From assembly GCA_037127255.1 (NCBI GenBank), contig JBANSL010000004.1, positions 26,419,967 through 26,483,966 on the forward strand: a stretch of 64,000 bases of DNA, given 5' to 3'. A model generated the notes under the pieces. The model searched no databases, had not been told where the DNA came from, and was given only the letters and a program-made list of their open reading frames with translations. Below are positions 1 to 10,689 of this stretch, one piece after another. Position 1 is the stretch's first letter, and every line of letters begins with the position of its first letter. Origin of the DNA: Persicaria tinctoria. Lineage: Eukaryota; Streptophyta; Magnoliopsida; Caryophyllales; Polygonaceae. The translations under genes were made by a program, and so were the position numbers.

Positions 1-550
1 AGATTGAGTACGGTGGTGCTCGGCTTCTCCGTCTTCGGCTTCTCGACTTGGCACAACTCGTCGACTCCGGACATGGAGTCAAAGTTTTGTCGATCTCGAC
101 AAAGTTTACTCGAGATCGAGTTGGCTTCCGGAGTCGGGTTGTCTCTGACTCAGTTTCTCGATCAGTGCTTAGTCGACAAGGCCTGTGCTCGGACACCTTC
201 GTCGAGATCGAGTAAAAGTACTCTAGATCGAGTAAAACTGGGCTCCTAGCTTGATTCGACTGGTTCCGCTGCCTCTTAACCTTGGACTTCTGTAGTTGAT
301 TTCCGAGCTTTTTCGGCCTTTCTCGGAACTGTTGTAATTTTCCTTGAATTCTGCGAAATTAAACAGAAACTGGTGTAGATTCCATAATTTGGAAAATAAA
401 CATAAACTACATAGATTCTGTATTATCCTAGCCCAAATGCATGAAATGTATGCAGAAAATGATATAAAAGTTACTGTAAAACATGTCGAGTTAATGTATG
501 AAGAAAATGATATAAAAGTTACTGTAAACATCTGATTCGGAGCCAGAACA
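1..550 (-). repeat. Partial 3' LTR of element A
   Basis: This matches the inner end of the 5' LTR at about 3855-4337 with scattered differences. It contains an extra local duplication of about 50 bp around 441-535, in which the unit with ATGATATAAAAGTTACTGTAAA occurs twice. Gag coding sequence runs straight into its inner end, with no clear polypurine tract. The outer part of the LTR is beyond the window. Confidence 0.75.
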
Positions 551-2272
551 GATGTCGGAGGTGCTGTAGCTTCCTCGATCTCGGGTTGGGTTTCCTCGAT
601 ATCGACCAGATTCCTTGGTGTCGAGTTGCTGTGTTGTGCAGACGAAGGTTGGCCTAGCTGTTCCTCGAGATCGAGTTGCCTTTGCTCGAGATCGAGTAAG
701 TGCTTGTCGACGTCGACTTGCTGCTGGTCGACTTGCTGTTCTCCTTCGTTCTGCTGCTTTCCGACTTCTGGCTCTTGCAGTTGATGGCCGCTTCTGAGTT
801 TTACAGCAGCGATGTGTCCAGTCTTTCCCTTGGGATTTGGCTCTGAAGATCCTGGGAGTGAACCTGACTGTCTAGGGATTCATGCTGCTAGCTGGCCTAT
901 CTGTGTATCAACTAATTTCCGCCATATATCATTTTCCCCAAGCCTAGAGTTGACACCTTGCATCTGAGTGTAGACGGAATTGAAGGACTGCTTAGTTTCT
1001 GAATGATTCCTCCGTATTTCCTCTAGGACTGTCTGTAGATCATCCCTTTTCTGCTCCCTTTCTGGATGTCCTGGAGCTCTGTAAGGCGGGGGGTTCCTAG
1101 GGGCACCTTGGTTCCGTTGTGGTTGCTGAAACCTTTGGTCCCCCATGTAGCGATTGGGACCCCCTGTGTAAGCTGCCTCTTCATGGTATTCTGCCAGCCT
1201 GACTTGCTCAGTGTGTGGGCACTCAGTAGTGGTGTGCCTCTCTGATCCGCATTCAATACAAGGCTGGTTGACTGAAAGATACTTTACTTGTTTGAGGAGC
1301 TTCTTATTCTGGTCTCTGTAGTACTGCTCCCTTATATCTGGATCAATCTCCTTAGGGGGCTCATAGAGGGGCATGGATGGTGCTGGTCTGGCGTAGGGGT
1401 TCTCCTCATAGTTGACTGGAGTCCCATACTTGTTGTCATAGTTGGTCAGCTTGTCGAGATCAGCCCATGCTTCTGCAGGCAGCATTGTCAGATACTCATA
1501 GTGAGTATATGTGTTGATTCTGTCCTTTGCAGCCAAGTCCAGAGAATTGAAGAAGATCTCTTGAATTACGCAGGGTTGTTGTCCATGTGTAGGGTAGGAT
1601 CGCAGTAGATCCTTATAGCGTTCCCAAGCCTTTGATGGCGTCTCTCCAGGCTGCTGTTTGAAAGATGTGATCTTTCGGCGCAAGTGTGCTGTCTTGGCAG
1701 GAGGAAAGAATTTGTTCAGAAATTCCTGCTTCACTTGAGGCCATGTCGTGAGAGATCGTGGTTTCAGCCCTTCCAACCATTTCAGTGTAGGACCAATGAG
1801 AGCCCAGCATAGAGCCTTCATTAGGATGTACTCCAAGGTGGTACCTTCAGAAAGAGTACGACACATGTCAGTAAAGTTGGTAATATGCCTTAGAGGGCAT
1901 TCATTAAATCTACCATGAAAAACATGATTTTGAATTTCAATAAGGAATTGAGTGCGGATTTCATAGTTGTTTTCAGGGATTAGAATGGTCGATTCAGGCA
2001 CGATGAGAGTCGGGTGCATATAATCCTCTGCAGTGGTTGGGTATAGGGCCAGATCAGCTTCTGCTTGCCTCGCACGCTCAGCTTCCTGTTGCCTGCCTGC
2101 TCTCAGTGGCGAGAGCAGCATCCCTGGCGGCTAGATCCCTTGTGAGCCTCTCGATCAGCTGTTCCTGTGTCTCTGCAGCTGTCATGACTCTTTGTAGTTT
2201 AGCTCTGATGTGTAGAACGCGTTCTGGTTCGTCTAAGCCGTCAAACTCAGGTGGTTGACCAGAACGGTGCAT
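551..2272 (-). pseudogene. gag: gag of element A (capsid and zinc knuckle), broken
   Basis: Retroviral-type Gag that would form the particle and bind element RNA. Translation starts at 2272 (MHRSGQPPEFDG), in line with the MRRADR start of element B's Gag. A one-base frameshift near 2100-2120 moves the reading to the frame ending at 880. Visible parts are an Ala/Arg/Glu-rich N-terminal helix, the retrotransposon-gag domain (FLNKFFPPAKT, IQEIFFNSL) and an intact CCHC knuckle CIECGSERHTTTEC. A TGA follows QIGQLAA near 880 where B has Gln. Beyond it the frame stays open to about 551 and includes the KLRSG motif shared with B and a linker with LDLEQRQLDLEE heptads written by repeated CTCGAGATCGAG words. 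The frameshift and stop make it a pseudogene. Confidence 0.85.
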
Positions 2273-2336
2273 ACACCTGCGAAGTAACTTAAAAGAAAAG
2301 TAAGAACTGACTACCTAAGGCGTGAATGATAGCTTC

Positions 2337-2353
2337 CCCTGCAACGGCGCCAA
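2337..2353 (-). promoter_or_regulatory. Primer-binding site of element A
   Basis: On the minus strand this reads TTGGCGCCGTTGCAGGG, directly after the LTR end. The TGGCGCCGTTGC core is the usual PBS-region motif of Tat/Athila-type plant gypsy elements. Element B carries the same core at 51287-51305. Confidence 0.75.
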
Positions 2354-2355
2354 TT

Positions 2356-4337
2356 TGTTGTAGGAGGAAATTGAGACTTGCAATAAAATATAAATAAATC
2401 ACAGCAAACCAGATTTCGTCCCTTGCAAATGATTACAAGACTCCCTCCCTATGCAGTAGTGGGAAGTCAGGATCGAATCCACGAGGAAGCGTGTCAGCGT
2501 ATCCTAGGTAGCTGTAAATCTCACTAAAAAGCAAACAAAAGACAGAAACAAAGACAGAAAGAACAAACGAAAGTGGAAACGAAAGCAAAGACAGAACTAC
2601 TCGATCTCGACAAACAATACTCGATATAGACTAAAAACAGCGACGACATAAAACCCAGATTCTCATAAACACAATTCGATCTAGACCAAACCCTACTTGA
2701 GATCGACTAAAGTTTCCTCTAGATCGACAACAGCAACTCTAGATCGAGTAAAAAGACAGAAAATTAAAAATGCAAACTTTGAACACAGAATCGCAGATTT
2801 CGGAAGAAATAAACTCAATATATAAAGAACTTCCAAAGCCAGGGTATCAACGCCACAACGATAACCATGCAAAGTAACACATAAAGGCATAAAAGATCAT
2901 GCTTTCCATCAAAATAACTTTCGTTACTAACAAATAGGCACATAGAGGCTCTCGCATAAACCCTAATTGTTACTAACCCTTTTCACATAACTAACCCAAG
3001 TTGCATTAAGATCACTTTCGCTTCAATAATACAAACAAGGATCACCTTCAACTCTGGCAAAAGAATCATGCTCAAAGGGATAGAAGATGAATTGCATCAA
3101 AAGATTGTACCTTTACCGCCTCACCTTACATGGCCACCGTTGGGCTCACCCCAGCCCCAGAAGTGGGTGGACTACTCGCTCTTCATTATCACGAAAGACA
3201 TTAAATCACAAAAGAAACTAACTTGCATTGAATTAAATAAAGAAAGCTTACAACCAAACAACAAAAATCCGCTTTCACCTTTCTTCCTTGCTCGCCACAA
3301 ACTCTCTCTCTCTACTACTACTTACTTGTTCTCCCTGAAATTGAATGATTGAAAAACCAGCCCTAAGGCTTTATTTATAGCCTCCTATTCCTTGCTATTC
3401 AAGGATAGAATATATCTATCTTTATCTAAATCTATATCTAAAAGCTAAATGATAAATAAATGTAATTAAAGAATTAAATCTAAAAGGGAAATAAATCTAA
3501 AATAGGTAAAATATCTTTCATGTGTTGATAGGTCTTCTCCATAGATAGAACTTGATAGTTGTTGATAGATCTCGGCCAAAATTGGATAGAATCGAATCCA
3601 AGGACTTCCAATCCGAGTAGGACAGCAAAACCGCGTTAACAAGGCTTCGGACGCGTTTTCCTCGATCTCGACTAAGCTTCCTCGAGATCGAGTAGGATTG
3701 GTTATCGACTTTGGCTCGGGTGTGTGGTTCTGGTTCCTCGAGATCGAGTAGGGCTGGCGTCGAGGATGGCTGGCTCGGTGATGTCGGGCAACTTCTCCTC
3801 GACAGGCTCGAACATCCGCTGTGGTGGTCCTCTACATCGAGGAGATTCCTCGAGATCGAGTACGGTGGTGCTCGGCTTCTCCATCTTCGACTTCTCGACT
3901 TGCACAGCTCGTCAAAGTTTTATCGATCTCGACAAAGTTTACTCGAGATCGAGTTGGCTTCCGGAGTCGGGTTGTCTCTGACTCAGTTGCTTTATCAGTG
4001 CTTAGTCGACAAGGCCTGTGCTCGGACACCTTCGTCGAGATCGATTAAAAGTACTCTAGATCGAGTAAAACTGGGCTCCTAGCTTGATTCGACTAGTTCC
4101 GCTGCCTCTTAACCTTGGACTACTGTAGTTGATTTTCGAGCTTTTTCGGCCTTTCTCAGAACTGTTGTAATTTGCCTTGAATTCTGCGAAATTAAACAGA
4201 AACTAGTGTAGATTCCATAATTTGGCAAATAAACATAAACTACATAGATTCTGTATTATCCTAGCCCAAATGCATGAAATGTATGCAGAAAACGATATAA
4301 AAGTTACTGTAAAACATGGCAGATTCGGCTCACAACA
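2356..4337 (-). repeat. 5' LTR of element A
   Basis: The LTR is 1982 bp, starting TGTTGTAGG and ending CTCACAACA on the plus strand, so its ends are inverted (TGTTGT/ACAACA). Its boundaries agree with the solo LTR of the same family at 12801-14788. It holds many copies of CTCGAGATCGAG or CTCGATCTCGA (for example at 3661, 3681, 3737, 3849, 3942), often about 20 bp apart. It lacks the TTGGAAAGCTCTT module present in the solo copy. Confidence 0.85.
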
Positions 4338-5340
4338 CTCACCTTCTCTCCCACTTTCCTACCAAGTATATTCTCGACGGTAATCCGTTCAGCCTCCCTA
4401 TCAGTGTTGCTTCGTTCTTTGATCGGCCTTGCCTAGGGAGCTCTTATCCAGTCCCCCGTACTCATCGCTTTACTGCTCGTCTTGCCCTTCATGCTCACAC
4501 TTTGACTCCAAGTGTCCTAAGCAGCCGAACATATAGCAAACGTTCGGTAACCACTCATACTTCACCTCCACCTATATCTTTTTTCCTTCCACGGTCACCA
4601 ATATTCCCCTTCGCAATTGTTTATTCACGTCAATCATCACCCTCATTCGAAGGTATTGGTTGCATGTTAGAAGCTCTTCTACATCAAATTCAAGAACCCC
4701 ACCAAAAGCTTGCCCTAATTTCATACCCATAGAGTTGGTGTACATAGAAAGGGGGAGGTCATAGATTCTTACCCAAAACGTAGTACAGGAGAAGTCGATT
4801 GTGGATAACTTTTCCATTCTCGGCTCCTTCCACATCAGTAGTGACCGATCAAAGGACCATGGATCACTTTTCATCACCTTTTCTTTGTCTTCTTCTTCAA
4901 CAAACTGAAAACTATAAAGATTCTCCTTTATCTCTCGAAACAGAAATCCACTCTTCGTCCTCCACGCCCCCTTGATTGTCGCTTTTAGCGCCTGGCCGTT
5001 TGGAGCCCTCTTTGACAATAGTTTCCCAAACAATGATAACTGACAGTTTACCGACCTTTCCTTTCATGTTGCCTCATCCCTGAAAACTGTGATTCCTTCC
5101 TCCTCAGTCGGATGTATCTCATTTCCCTTCCCTGACATTCTCGATAGCAGTGACCTAATTCTGCGAATTGAACCTGTCGAAACCCAACACAAACCAAGCC
5201 ACGGTGAATCTCACCCCTATCAACAGCAAGAAGAAAGACCTAGCTCTCACAACCTTTGACTAGAGAGGACTCAGCCAACCGGAGATTGCCACAAGGCTGC
5301 CGCCGGATGTCGCCTGGGATGCCCTAGGGTTTTCCTTACT
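4338..5340 (-). pseudogene. LINE ORF1 (DUF4283-like) fragment
   Basis: This is the 5' part of an L1-type plant LINE: a leader, then ORF1 from an ATG at 5138 (MSGKGNEIHPTEE). The body (about 5033-4575) has the DUF4283 pattern, including DPWSFDRSLLMWKEP and FWVRIYDLPLSM, and is thought to bind LINE RNA. It continues after a stop into a CCHC-type knuckle, CYMFGCLGHLESKC, in which the second Cys is Phe. Further decay includes in-frame stops after RDEAT, after EGKKI and twice more toward 4340. Element A begins at 4338, so ORF2 is either beyond A to the left or lost. The LINE 5' end is near 5340, where the sequence turns AT-rich. Confidence 0.75.
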
Positions 5341-5839
5341 TTTTTTTTCATTTAAAAACGGTTCAACGAGGTTCTATCCTAAATTTAATGGTTAAAAAAG
5401 GAATATATCGTGCCCACCAACTGTACCTCATATATACTCCTTCTTTTTATTTTTATTTTTCATTTACTATTTATACACATTAAAGGATAACAAAACTACA
5501 GTATATAAAATATAAATTTTGTTATTATTTTTTTTTCCTAAAATTTCATACTTATTAGTTATTAGTAATGAATACGAAATTATTAAAAAATCAATAATAA
5601 AAATTTATATATTATACTTCTTCCGTTCGATAACTTATTTCATTTTATATAGTGTAATTTTGTTTAGAAAAATATTTTATTGTAGGAATTTAATTTATGA
5701 AAATGTTCTTATAATGATTGTCAAATTGTTAGTTGTATTATTTGATAAAGTAAACAATAGTGTGATATTAATTTATTAAATAATCGTGAAAGAAGCTAAT
5801 AGAGAAAAGTAACACCCCAGTTTAATCTATCTATTAGTA
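5341..5839. other. AT-rich non-coding stretch
   Basis: Very AT-rich sequence with long T and A runs. Two short pieces (near 5437 and 5610) resemble one end of Stowaway-type MITEs, but no partner ends are visible. I see no gene. Confidence 0.6.
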
Positions 5840-5930
5840 TCTATTATATTATATATAATATAATATAATAAAGGAGAAGTCGTCTGAGGCACATGACGGC
5901 TTCTCTTTAATCGTAGTTGTTTAAACCAAT
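5840..5930 (+). mobile_element. Helitron-like 5' terminus with hairpin (copy 1)
   Basis: It begins TCTATTATATT after an A, runs through an AT-rich tract into AAAGGAGAAGTCGTC, and folds as a hairpin in which GAGAAG-CGTC pairs with GACG-CTTCTC. Related starts occur at 25931 and 26838. A TC start, AT-rich tract and AAAGGAGAAG box are typical of plant Helitron 5' ends. I do not see a 3' CTRR end, so the size of the element is unknown. Confidence 0.5.
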
Positions 5931-6350
5931 CATAAAATTCGATGGTCAGACAGACCTGGCTCATCGAGAGGCCGACAGAGTCGGCAGACGGCGAACAGTC
6001 GAACATACAATCTAAAGTAATCGGTGCAATACAAAAGTGACAACTAAACAACCCCGGACGAACAGTCGAACCTAACCAAAAAGTGCTGAGAACAACACGG
6101 ACAAACCCCGGAGCCAAGCGTCACCAAGCGATGACACCGCTGGCCAGCGGTACATCAGGAGTCCCTCCTGTGGGCGATGAAGACGAACCTCCAAGAAAAT
6201 TTCCGGAATACGGAGTCGCCTCGATGCACACCGCCACGACCCCAGCCAGACCCGACACTAGACACCGGAGTCCCAACTCAGACTAGGACCGCCAAGAACA
6301 CTCGGAACCGTCGTCGAGAGCCACCCTGTATATAACGCACCAAAAGACCC

Positions 6351-6432
6351 TTACGGGAGATTGTCAGGACCCTTACGGGTGGATTACTCAGGCCCTTTCG
6401 GGTGGATTTACTCAAACCCTTTCGGGAAACGG
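6351..6432 (+). repeat. Tandem array of CCCTTWCGGG units
   Basis: Four units of about 20-27 bp, each carrying CCCTTACGGG or CCCTTTCGGG, mostly followed by TGGATT-ACTCA. The core is close to an inverted repeat. Retroposon copy 2 has a decayed counterpart at about 22590-22690 with CCCTGATGGG and CCCCTTTGGG-like cores. Confidence 0.7.
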
Positions 6433-6497
6433 TTCACATATATTTAAGTAAATATATAACCAGTATTTTCCTTCTCATTATTTAATTCTATACCAAT

Positions 6498-6587
6498 GAG
6501 CTTGGCGTGCAAGCTTCCTTTAATCCGCATAGTACTACCAAAGAGCTTGGCGTGCAAGCTTACTTTAGTCCACATAGTACGGCAGAA
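6498..6587 (+). repeat. 45-bp tandem duplication with small hairpin
   Basis: GAGCTTGGCGTGCAAGCTT occurs at 6498 and again at 6543. Each copy contains arms AGCTTG and CAAGCT around a 5-base loop. Confidence 0.75.
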
Positions 6588-7200
6588 CGTGCTCAGCAAG
6601 CACCGCCAGGGAGGCAGCACAACCATAGGCGGCAAAGATCACCCCGGCAGCGAGCCCGAGACCGGGGAGAAGAAGGCAAAGGATGATGCCCAAGGAAACC
6701 AGTGTCGACCGAAGAGCGTAGCCAGCAACTGCGGCGAGTGGCTGGGGACGCATCCGGCAGAAGCGCAGCTAAGAGACAAGAAGGAGGAGGCGGAGGGCAC
6801 GAACGACCACCAGCGACCAACAGGAACCAGTCGACAAGGAGCAGAAACAACCCAGAACCGGCGACGACCACCAATCGGAGTGAACCTGAGCCCTTCGATA
6901 ACGGATCATCAGGACAGCGCGCGAAGCGCCCCAAAACGGAAGACGAATCACGGCAATCGGGAAGGCAATCGACCGAGAACCTACAAATCCGGCCAACAGT
7001 TTCAAGATGAAGACGATTTTAGATAGGGGATCCGAAAATATAAGGTTTGGAGGGGCTGATATGGCTGAAATCTGGTTTGATTTGGGGATGATGGCAAAGG
7101 AAATGGGTAGAGATTAGGGGTTTTTGGAGGAAATTTGGGTTGAAGAATTTTTGGCATGTCTAGAGAGAAGGCAGAGGCCTTCTCTCTCGGTTTTTCTCTT

Positions 7201-7850
7201 TATTGTAACTCTATTTAATCAATATAGCTATATATGCATAAGATAAAATTTGACCCAATTTCATTAGATATGGATAATAGCCGTATGAACCAATCACAAA
7301 TTGTTTAAATAATCAATATATGTATAAGATAAAATTTGACCCAATTTGATTAGATATGCATATAATTTTAGAAGATATTAACTAATTTTAAATACTATTA
7401 TATAAGATAAGATTTTACCTATTATTACATGGATAAAATCATATTCTAACTCTATTTAATCAATATATTTATATATCCATAAGATGAAATTTGACTCAAT
7501 TTGATTTAAATAAATTTGATATAAATACTTGTTCAGAGAGTTAATTAATTTATTTCAACACTTTATCAATATATTACATGGTCGTACTAATTAAATAACT
7601 TTTATCAATATGAAGAAAATAAAAGGTTTTGGGTAAATTGAAATAACACTTAGTCGTGTAAAGTTTTTCATATGTTGTCAATTATTGTTTACCAAATTTT
7701 GTTAAATATCAATATATTTTTATAAGATTTTCCCCATCTTTTAAAAATTTATGGATATATGGATATATGATATTATATCTCTTTTATTGGTAATTAATTA
7801 AATATATTGCCAAAAAAATATGTAGTTAAACGTGTGTTAGCATAAACTTT
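7201..7850. repeat. AT-rich block with a dispersed 60-bp repeat
   Basis: A unit containing TTAATCAATATA, CATAAGATAAAATTTGAC and CAATTTGATT occurs three times, near 7213, 7309 and 7450, separated by unrelated AT-rich sequence. A related piece lies at about 26985 beside another Helitron-like start, so the block may belong to the same element family. No gene is seen. Confidence 0.6.
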
Positions 7851-8621
7851 AGGGCAATTTGCAAAAATAACCCTATTATCCGCTTTGTTTGCATGCATAA
7901 CCCAATCCGAATTTTTTTTGCTGAAATGCGGATATCCGTTTGACAGGTAGAGCCGGTAGCAGGTCAGCCAGACGGGTACAACTGGAAAGCATCTCTGTTG
8001 CAGGTGAGACTGTCAGTGAGGGGGAAAAAAATTCTTTCAACTAAATTATAAGTTTCAGAGAAAACCAATTGAAGAAGGAAGGGTCTGGGGGTTTATTTGA
8101 AGGATCAGGTGTAAGCAGTAAGTTTTCACTGAACATCAACATTGGATTTACATATGAAAAACAGAGCATAGCGACATGCCAACTATTGGAATCGAATGGA
8201 GAAGATTTCTGGGAGAAGAAGATTCACTATGATAACATTTTTTTTCTATTTGTGCTCAATTATAATATGTACCCATATTTGGATGTCATGATTTTGTCGA
8301 CACTACTATGCTTTACCCATATTGGAATCGAATGGAGAAGAGTGACAGTGAAGGGACATAAACACACTTATAATTAAATGTTAAGTTGAAGAGAAAAACC
8401 ATCGAAGAAGAAGAAAGTGGGTGGAGGTTAATTTGTAGGCCGACGTGTAAGCGCTTGGTTGGAACTGGACACGGTATGCAAAAAACATGAGAAATATTGA
8501 AATATACTAGACATGATATCTCGGAGACAGAGCCAGTAGCATTAAACAAATACAACACATGAGCAAACATTCAAAAGGCAGTAGGAAAGAGTAGAAACAT
8601 ACACGACATTGAAATCGAAAT
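7851..8621. other. Non-coding region with possible MULE end
   Basis: AGGGCAATTTGCAAAAATA at 7851-7869 resembles the terminal sequence of the MULE ending at 32999 (GGCCAATTTGCATGG), but I find no matching inverted end. ATTGGAATCGAATGGAGAAG occurs at about 8186 and 8320, and the sequence after each is loosely similar, so this stretch carries a decayed internal duplication. I see no convincing coding region. Confidence 0.35.
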
Positions 8622-9246
8622 TTACGGTAACAAGTACTGAAATTGCGGATGTGTGGTGAATCTGTACCCATCCCAGTCGAAGTGTAGGCGAATGTTGTAG
8701 AGACGATGATCAGTCGTTTCGTCGCTCAGTGGGAAGTTAACTGTGAATGTTCGATCATTCACATACCCGGACACACAAACGACCCTGCTCGACCTGTACC
8801 CATCGTTGACACGGTAGTCGACACGGTATTTGGGCATGTAGGCGTTATACAAGGTACGAGGTGGACGGGGACGAATTCGTTGAACCGGGATGATCTACCT
8901 CAGTAGGTCTCTTCTGTTGTTGCGTAGGAGGGTGAAATATTCGACCTCCCAGTGGCTAGGGTCCAGTTTCCATACAAGGGTCGCCTCGTAGAACGACCCG
9001 AGCAACCCAACCTCACCGCCGACGATCTTTACTCTTTGATTTCGTCGGTATGGCGGCGGCGAAATTGGTCCTACATAAAAGAACAAAAATAAGGTAGTAT
9101 AATGATACAAGTACCACAACTGAAATCTACACGAATGAAATGATCGACAAACCTCCATCGTCTGATTCTTTGGATGATATAACGATGGGGACATGTCGGG
9201 GAGGGAGGCCAGATGAGGATGCGCGGTGGTGTGATGAGGATGCCAT
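8622..9246 (-). pseudogene. Agenet (Tudor-like) domain gene, spliced, one stop
   Basis: Exon 1 runs from an ATG at 9246 to 9153 (MASSSHHRASSSG), followed by an 82-bp GT-AG intron (9152-9071). Exon 2 runs from 9070 to the stop at 8622, and the frame is kept across the splice (SDDG then GPISPPP). Exon 2 reads as a tandem Agenet pair: QRVKIVGGEVGLLGSFYEATLVW, a WEVEYFTLL strand, the IRPRPP linker, then YRVDYRVNDGYRSS. The ending LRLHFDWDGYRF is also typical. Plant Agenet proteins are Tudor-like readers linked to chromatin or RNA. One TAG at 8897-8895 replaces the usual Glu in the DLLRE motif, so the protein is truncated unless read through. The preserved intron argues against a retrocopy. It could be a decaying host gene or a fragment carried by a DNA element. 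Confidence 0.7.
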
Positions 9247-9861
9247 TTTATTGAAGGGTTGTTGGAGAGGTTGTTAAATGGAAATGGGGATTTAACTTCA
9301 CCAATTGTGGGGAGTATGGATGGTGAATAGCTATCATATATAAGTGGGGTATATGGGAAATATCAACACTGTTCAGCATGTGACCGTAGAGGAAAAAAAA
9401 AAGCAATAGTAGAAGACATTAAATTGCAATGTTTTGTTGTTGTCTACAATTAACATGGCAGTGGTCTGATATATACATGACACCTGTATCCTTTTAACAT
9501 GTCAGAAATGAAGGGGATTTACTACCTGTCGTTAAACGATACATGACACCCATAAAAATCAACTCCCCGGTCAATGCTTCCCCCCCTGGGCAACCAACAG
9601 TTATCTACTGGACATATATTCAAGGGTTTTTATTCAACGTTTGACCTTAGTATAAAACTGGGTTTTCCACTCGCACTTAATACTCATAAAATCCAAAATC
9701 GTAGGAAAATATACCCATATGAAATTCAAACCACTAAATACAATTTGAAACCATATGAAGTTTTAAGCAATGAATAAAATTTGTCCCAACAACAAATTTA
9801 GAGAGAGACAAAAGGGGGGGTCTTGCAGAGGATAGAGAATGACAGTGGATTAGACAAGGGG

Positions 9862-9896
<35 letters not shown>

Positions 9897-10099
9897 GGGC
9901 GGGGGTGAGATTAAATTTCCCGCCCTGTCATTTGCGCCAACAGAGAATAAGAGGGGGATGAGGGAGGAGAGGGAGACTATAAATCCATTCAAGCGATTGA
10001 CACCTATTGAGTTAACTGGACAGACACCGACTTCTTGTAGAAAATGAGTAAGTCTTCCTTCTATTTAGGTTTTGTGATACGTTTCTCCCTACAATAGGT
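9247..10099. other. Spacer with GA repeat, no gene
   Basis: This stretch lies upstream of the Agenet remnant. It contains AT-rich sequence and the GA/G microsatellite at 9862-9899. I see no gene or element end I can support. Confidence 0.5.
9862..9899. repeat. (GA)n microsatellite with poly-G run
   Basis: About twelve GA units are followed directly by a run of about fourteen G. Apparent reading frames of Arg/Glu or Pro here are repeat artefacts. Confidence 0.95.
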
Positions 10100-10507
10100 T
10101 CATCTCCCTGTAAAACTGAATGTCCCCGCTCTAACTAATGGAACAGGGGAGAAATCGTCTGTGTATATCACTGTATTGTATGGCGGATGGTGGGCATGTG
10201 AAGAGGGCACTTGGGTAGCCAAAAGGTCGTACTGGTAGACGAAAGCATTGACTACGTCTCCCTGAAGAAACAACCGATGGCCAAGTTTAATGTCGATGGG
10301 AGGAGGCATGACGTCGAGCTAACATATATAAAGCCAAAGAAGGAAGGGTGCAGACCTTTTTCCATTGCAGATGACGAAGATTTGTAGGCCTACAAGTTTG
10401 TAAACGGTCTTTTTGGAGAACGATCCTCGCCTATCGACCTCCATGTCTCCCTGGTATGCAAGGTTGGCGGAGATTTCACCTCTATGGAATGATCCACAAC
10501 GGCCCAT
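10100..10507 (-). pseudogene. Second Agenet-like gene fragment
   Basis: Two same-frame open stretches (10507-10319 and 10309-10100) are separated by a TAG. The first has GDMEVDRRGSFSKKTVYKL, which resembles the first Agenet strand set (GSFYEATLVW in the neighbour). The second has PPPIDIKLG followed by GDVVNAFVYQYDLLATQV, like the second Agenet unit after its proline-rich linker. Order and strand match the better-preserved copy at 8622-9246, so the two may be parts of one decayed multi-Agenet gene or a tandem copy. The match is weaker than for the neighbour and I cannot place introns. Confidence 0.45.
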
Positions 10508-10689
10508 TTAGTCGGGGGTGGCCCACCCTTGACCTAAGAAGATCGCCCACAATTTAAAACGGAACCCCGCTAGGCAGGGGATGAAGAAGTGGAAATTTTG
10601 GGAGCACAAAAGGGTCGATGGACGAGGAAGAGGTGTCCAGTTCGAAACGAACAATGTCCAGTTAGAAACCTCAATTTGGTAGATCGGAT

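Larger units (their letters stand above)
1..4337 (-). mobile_element. Gypsy element A (TR-GAG-like), 3' end outside window
   Basis: Read on the minus strand, this is a 5' LTR (2356-4337), a primer-binding site, a gag gene, and then directly a second LTR copy (1-550) that runs off the window. The first about 480 bases of the window match about 3855-4337. No protease, reverse transcriptase or integrase lies between the LTRs; only about 1.8 kb of internal sequence remains. That is the layout of non-autonomous TR-GAG elements. The Gag resembles that of element B at 48-51 kb, so A belongs to the same broad Tat/Athila-like gypsy group. It is inserted in a LINE ORF1; the outer five bases on the right are CTCAC, but the matching TSD copy would lie outside the window. 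Confidence 0.85.
5931..7200 (-). mobile_element. Non-autonomous retroposon R, copy 1
   Basis: Much of this block matches 22142-23669 as scattered similar segments: the 3' part with CTCATCGAGAGGCCGACA, a stretch with CCTGTGGGC, an array of CCCTTACGGG units, and the GGCGTGCAAG words. Copy 2 has a poly-A tail and a long TSD, so the family moves as a retroposon read on the minus strand. Copy 1 has no poly-A; its 3' end abuts the Helitron-like terminus at 5840-5930, which suggests capture or a later rearrangement. GC-rich, Gly/Arg/Ser-rich open frames on both strands (6496-7026, 6593-6934) show no domain I recognise, so I do not call proteins. Confidence 0.55.

Noticed and set aside
5430..5660. 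Two Stowaway-like MITE ends
   Set aside because: Only single ends are visible, no matching inverted ends or TA pairs; likely fragments or chance in AT-rich DNA.
7851..7869. End of a further MULE
   Set aside because: The sequence resembles another MULE end, but no inverted partner or 9-bp TSD could be found up to 11.3 kb.
9798..10047. Overlapping frames rich in Arg/Glu/Gly or Pro/Ser/Leu
   Set aside because: They arise from the GA and poly-G tract; no domain, no homologous partner.
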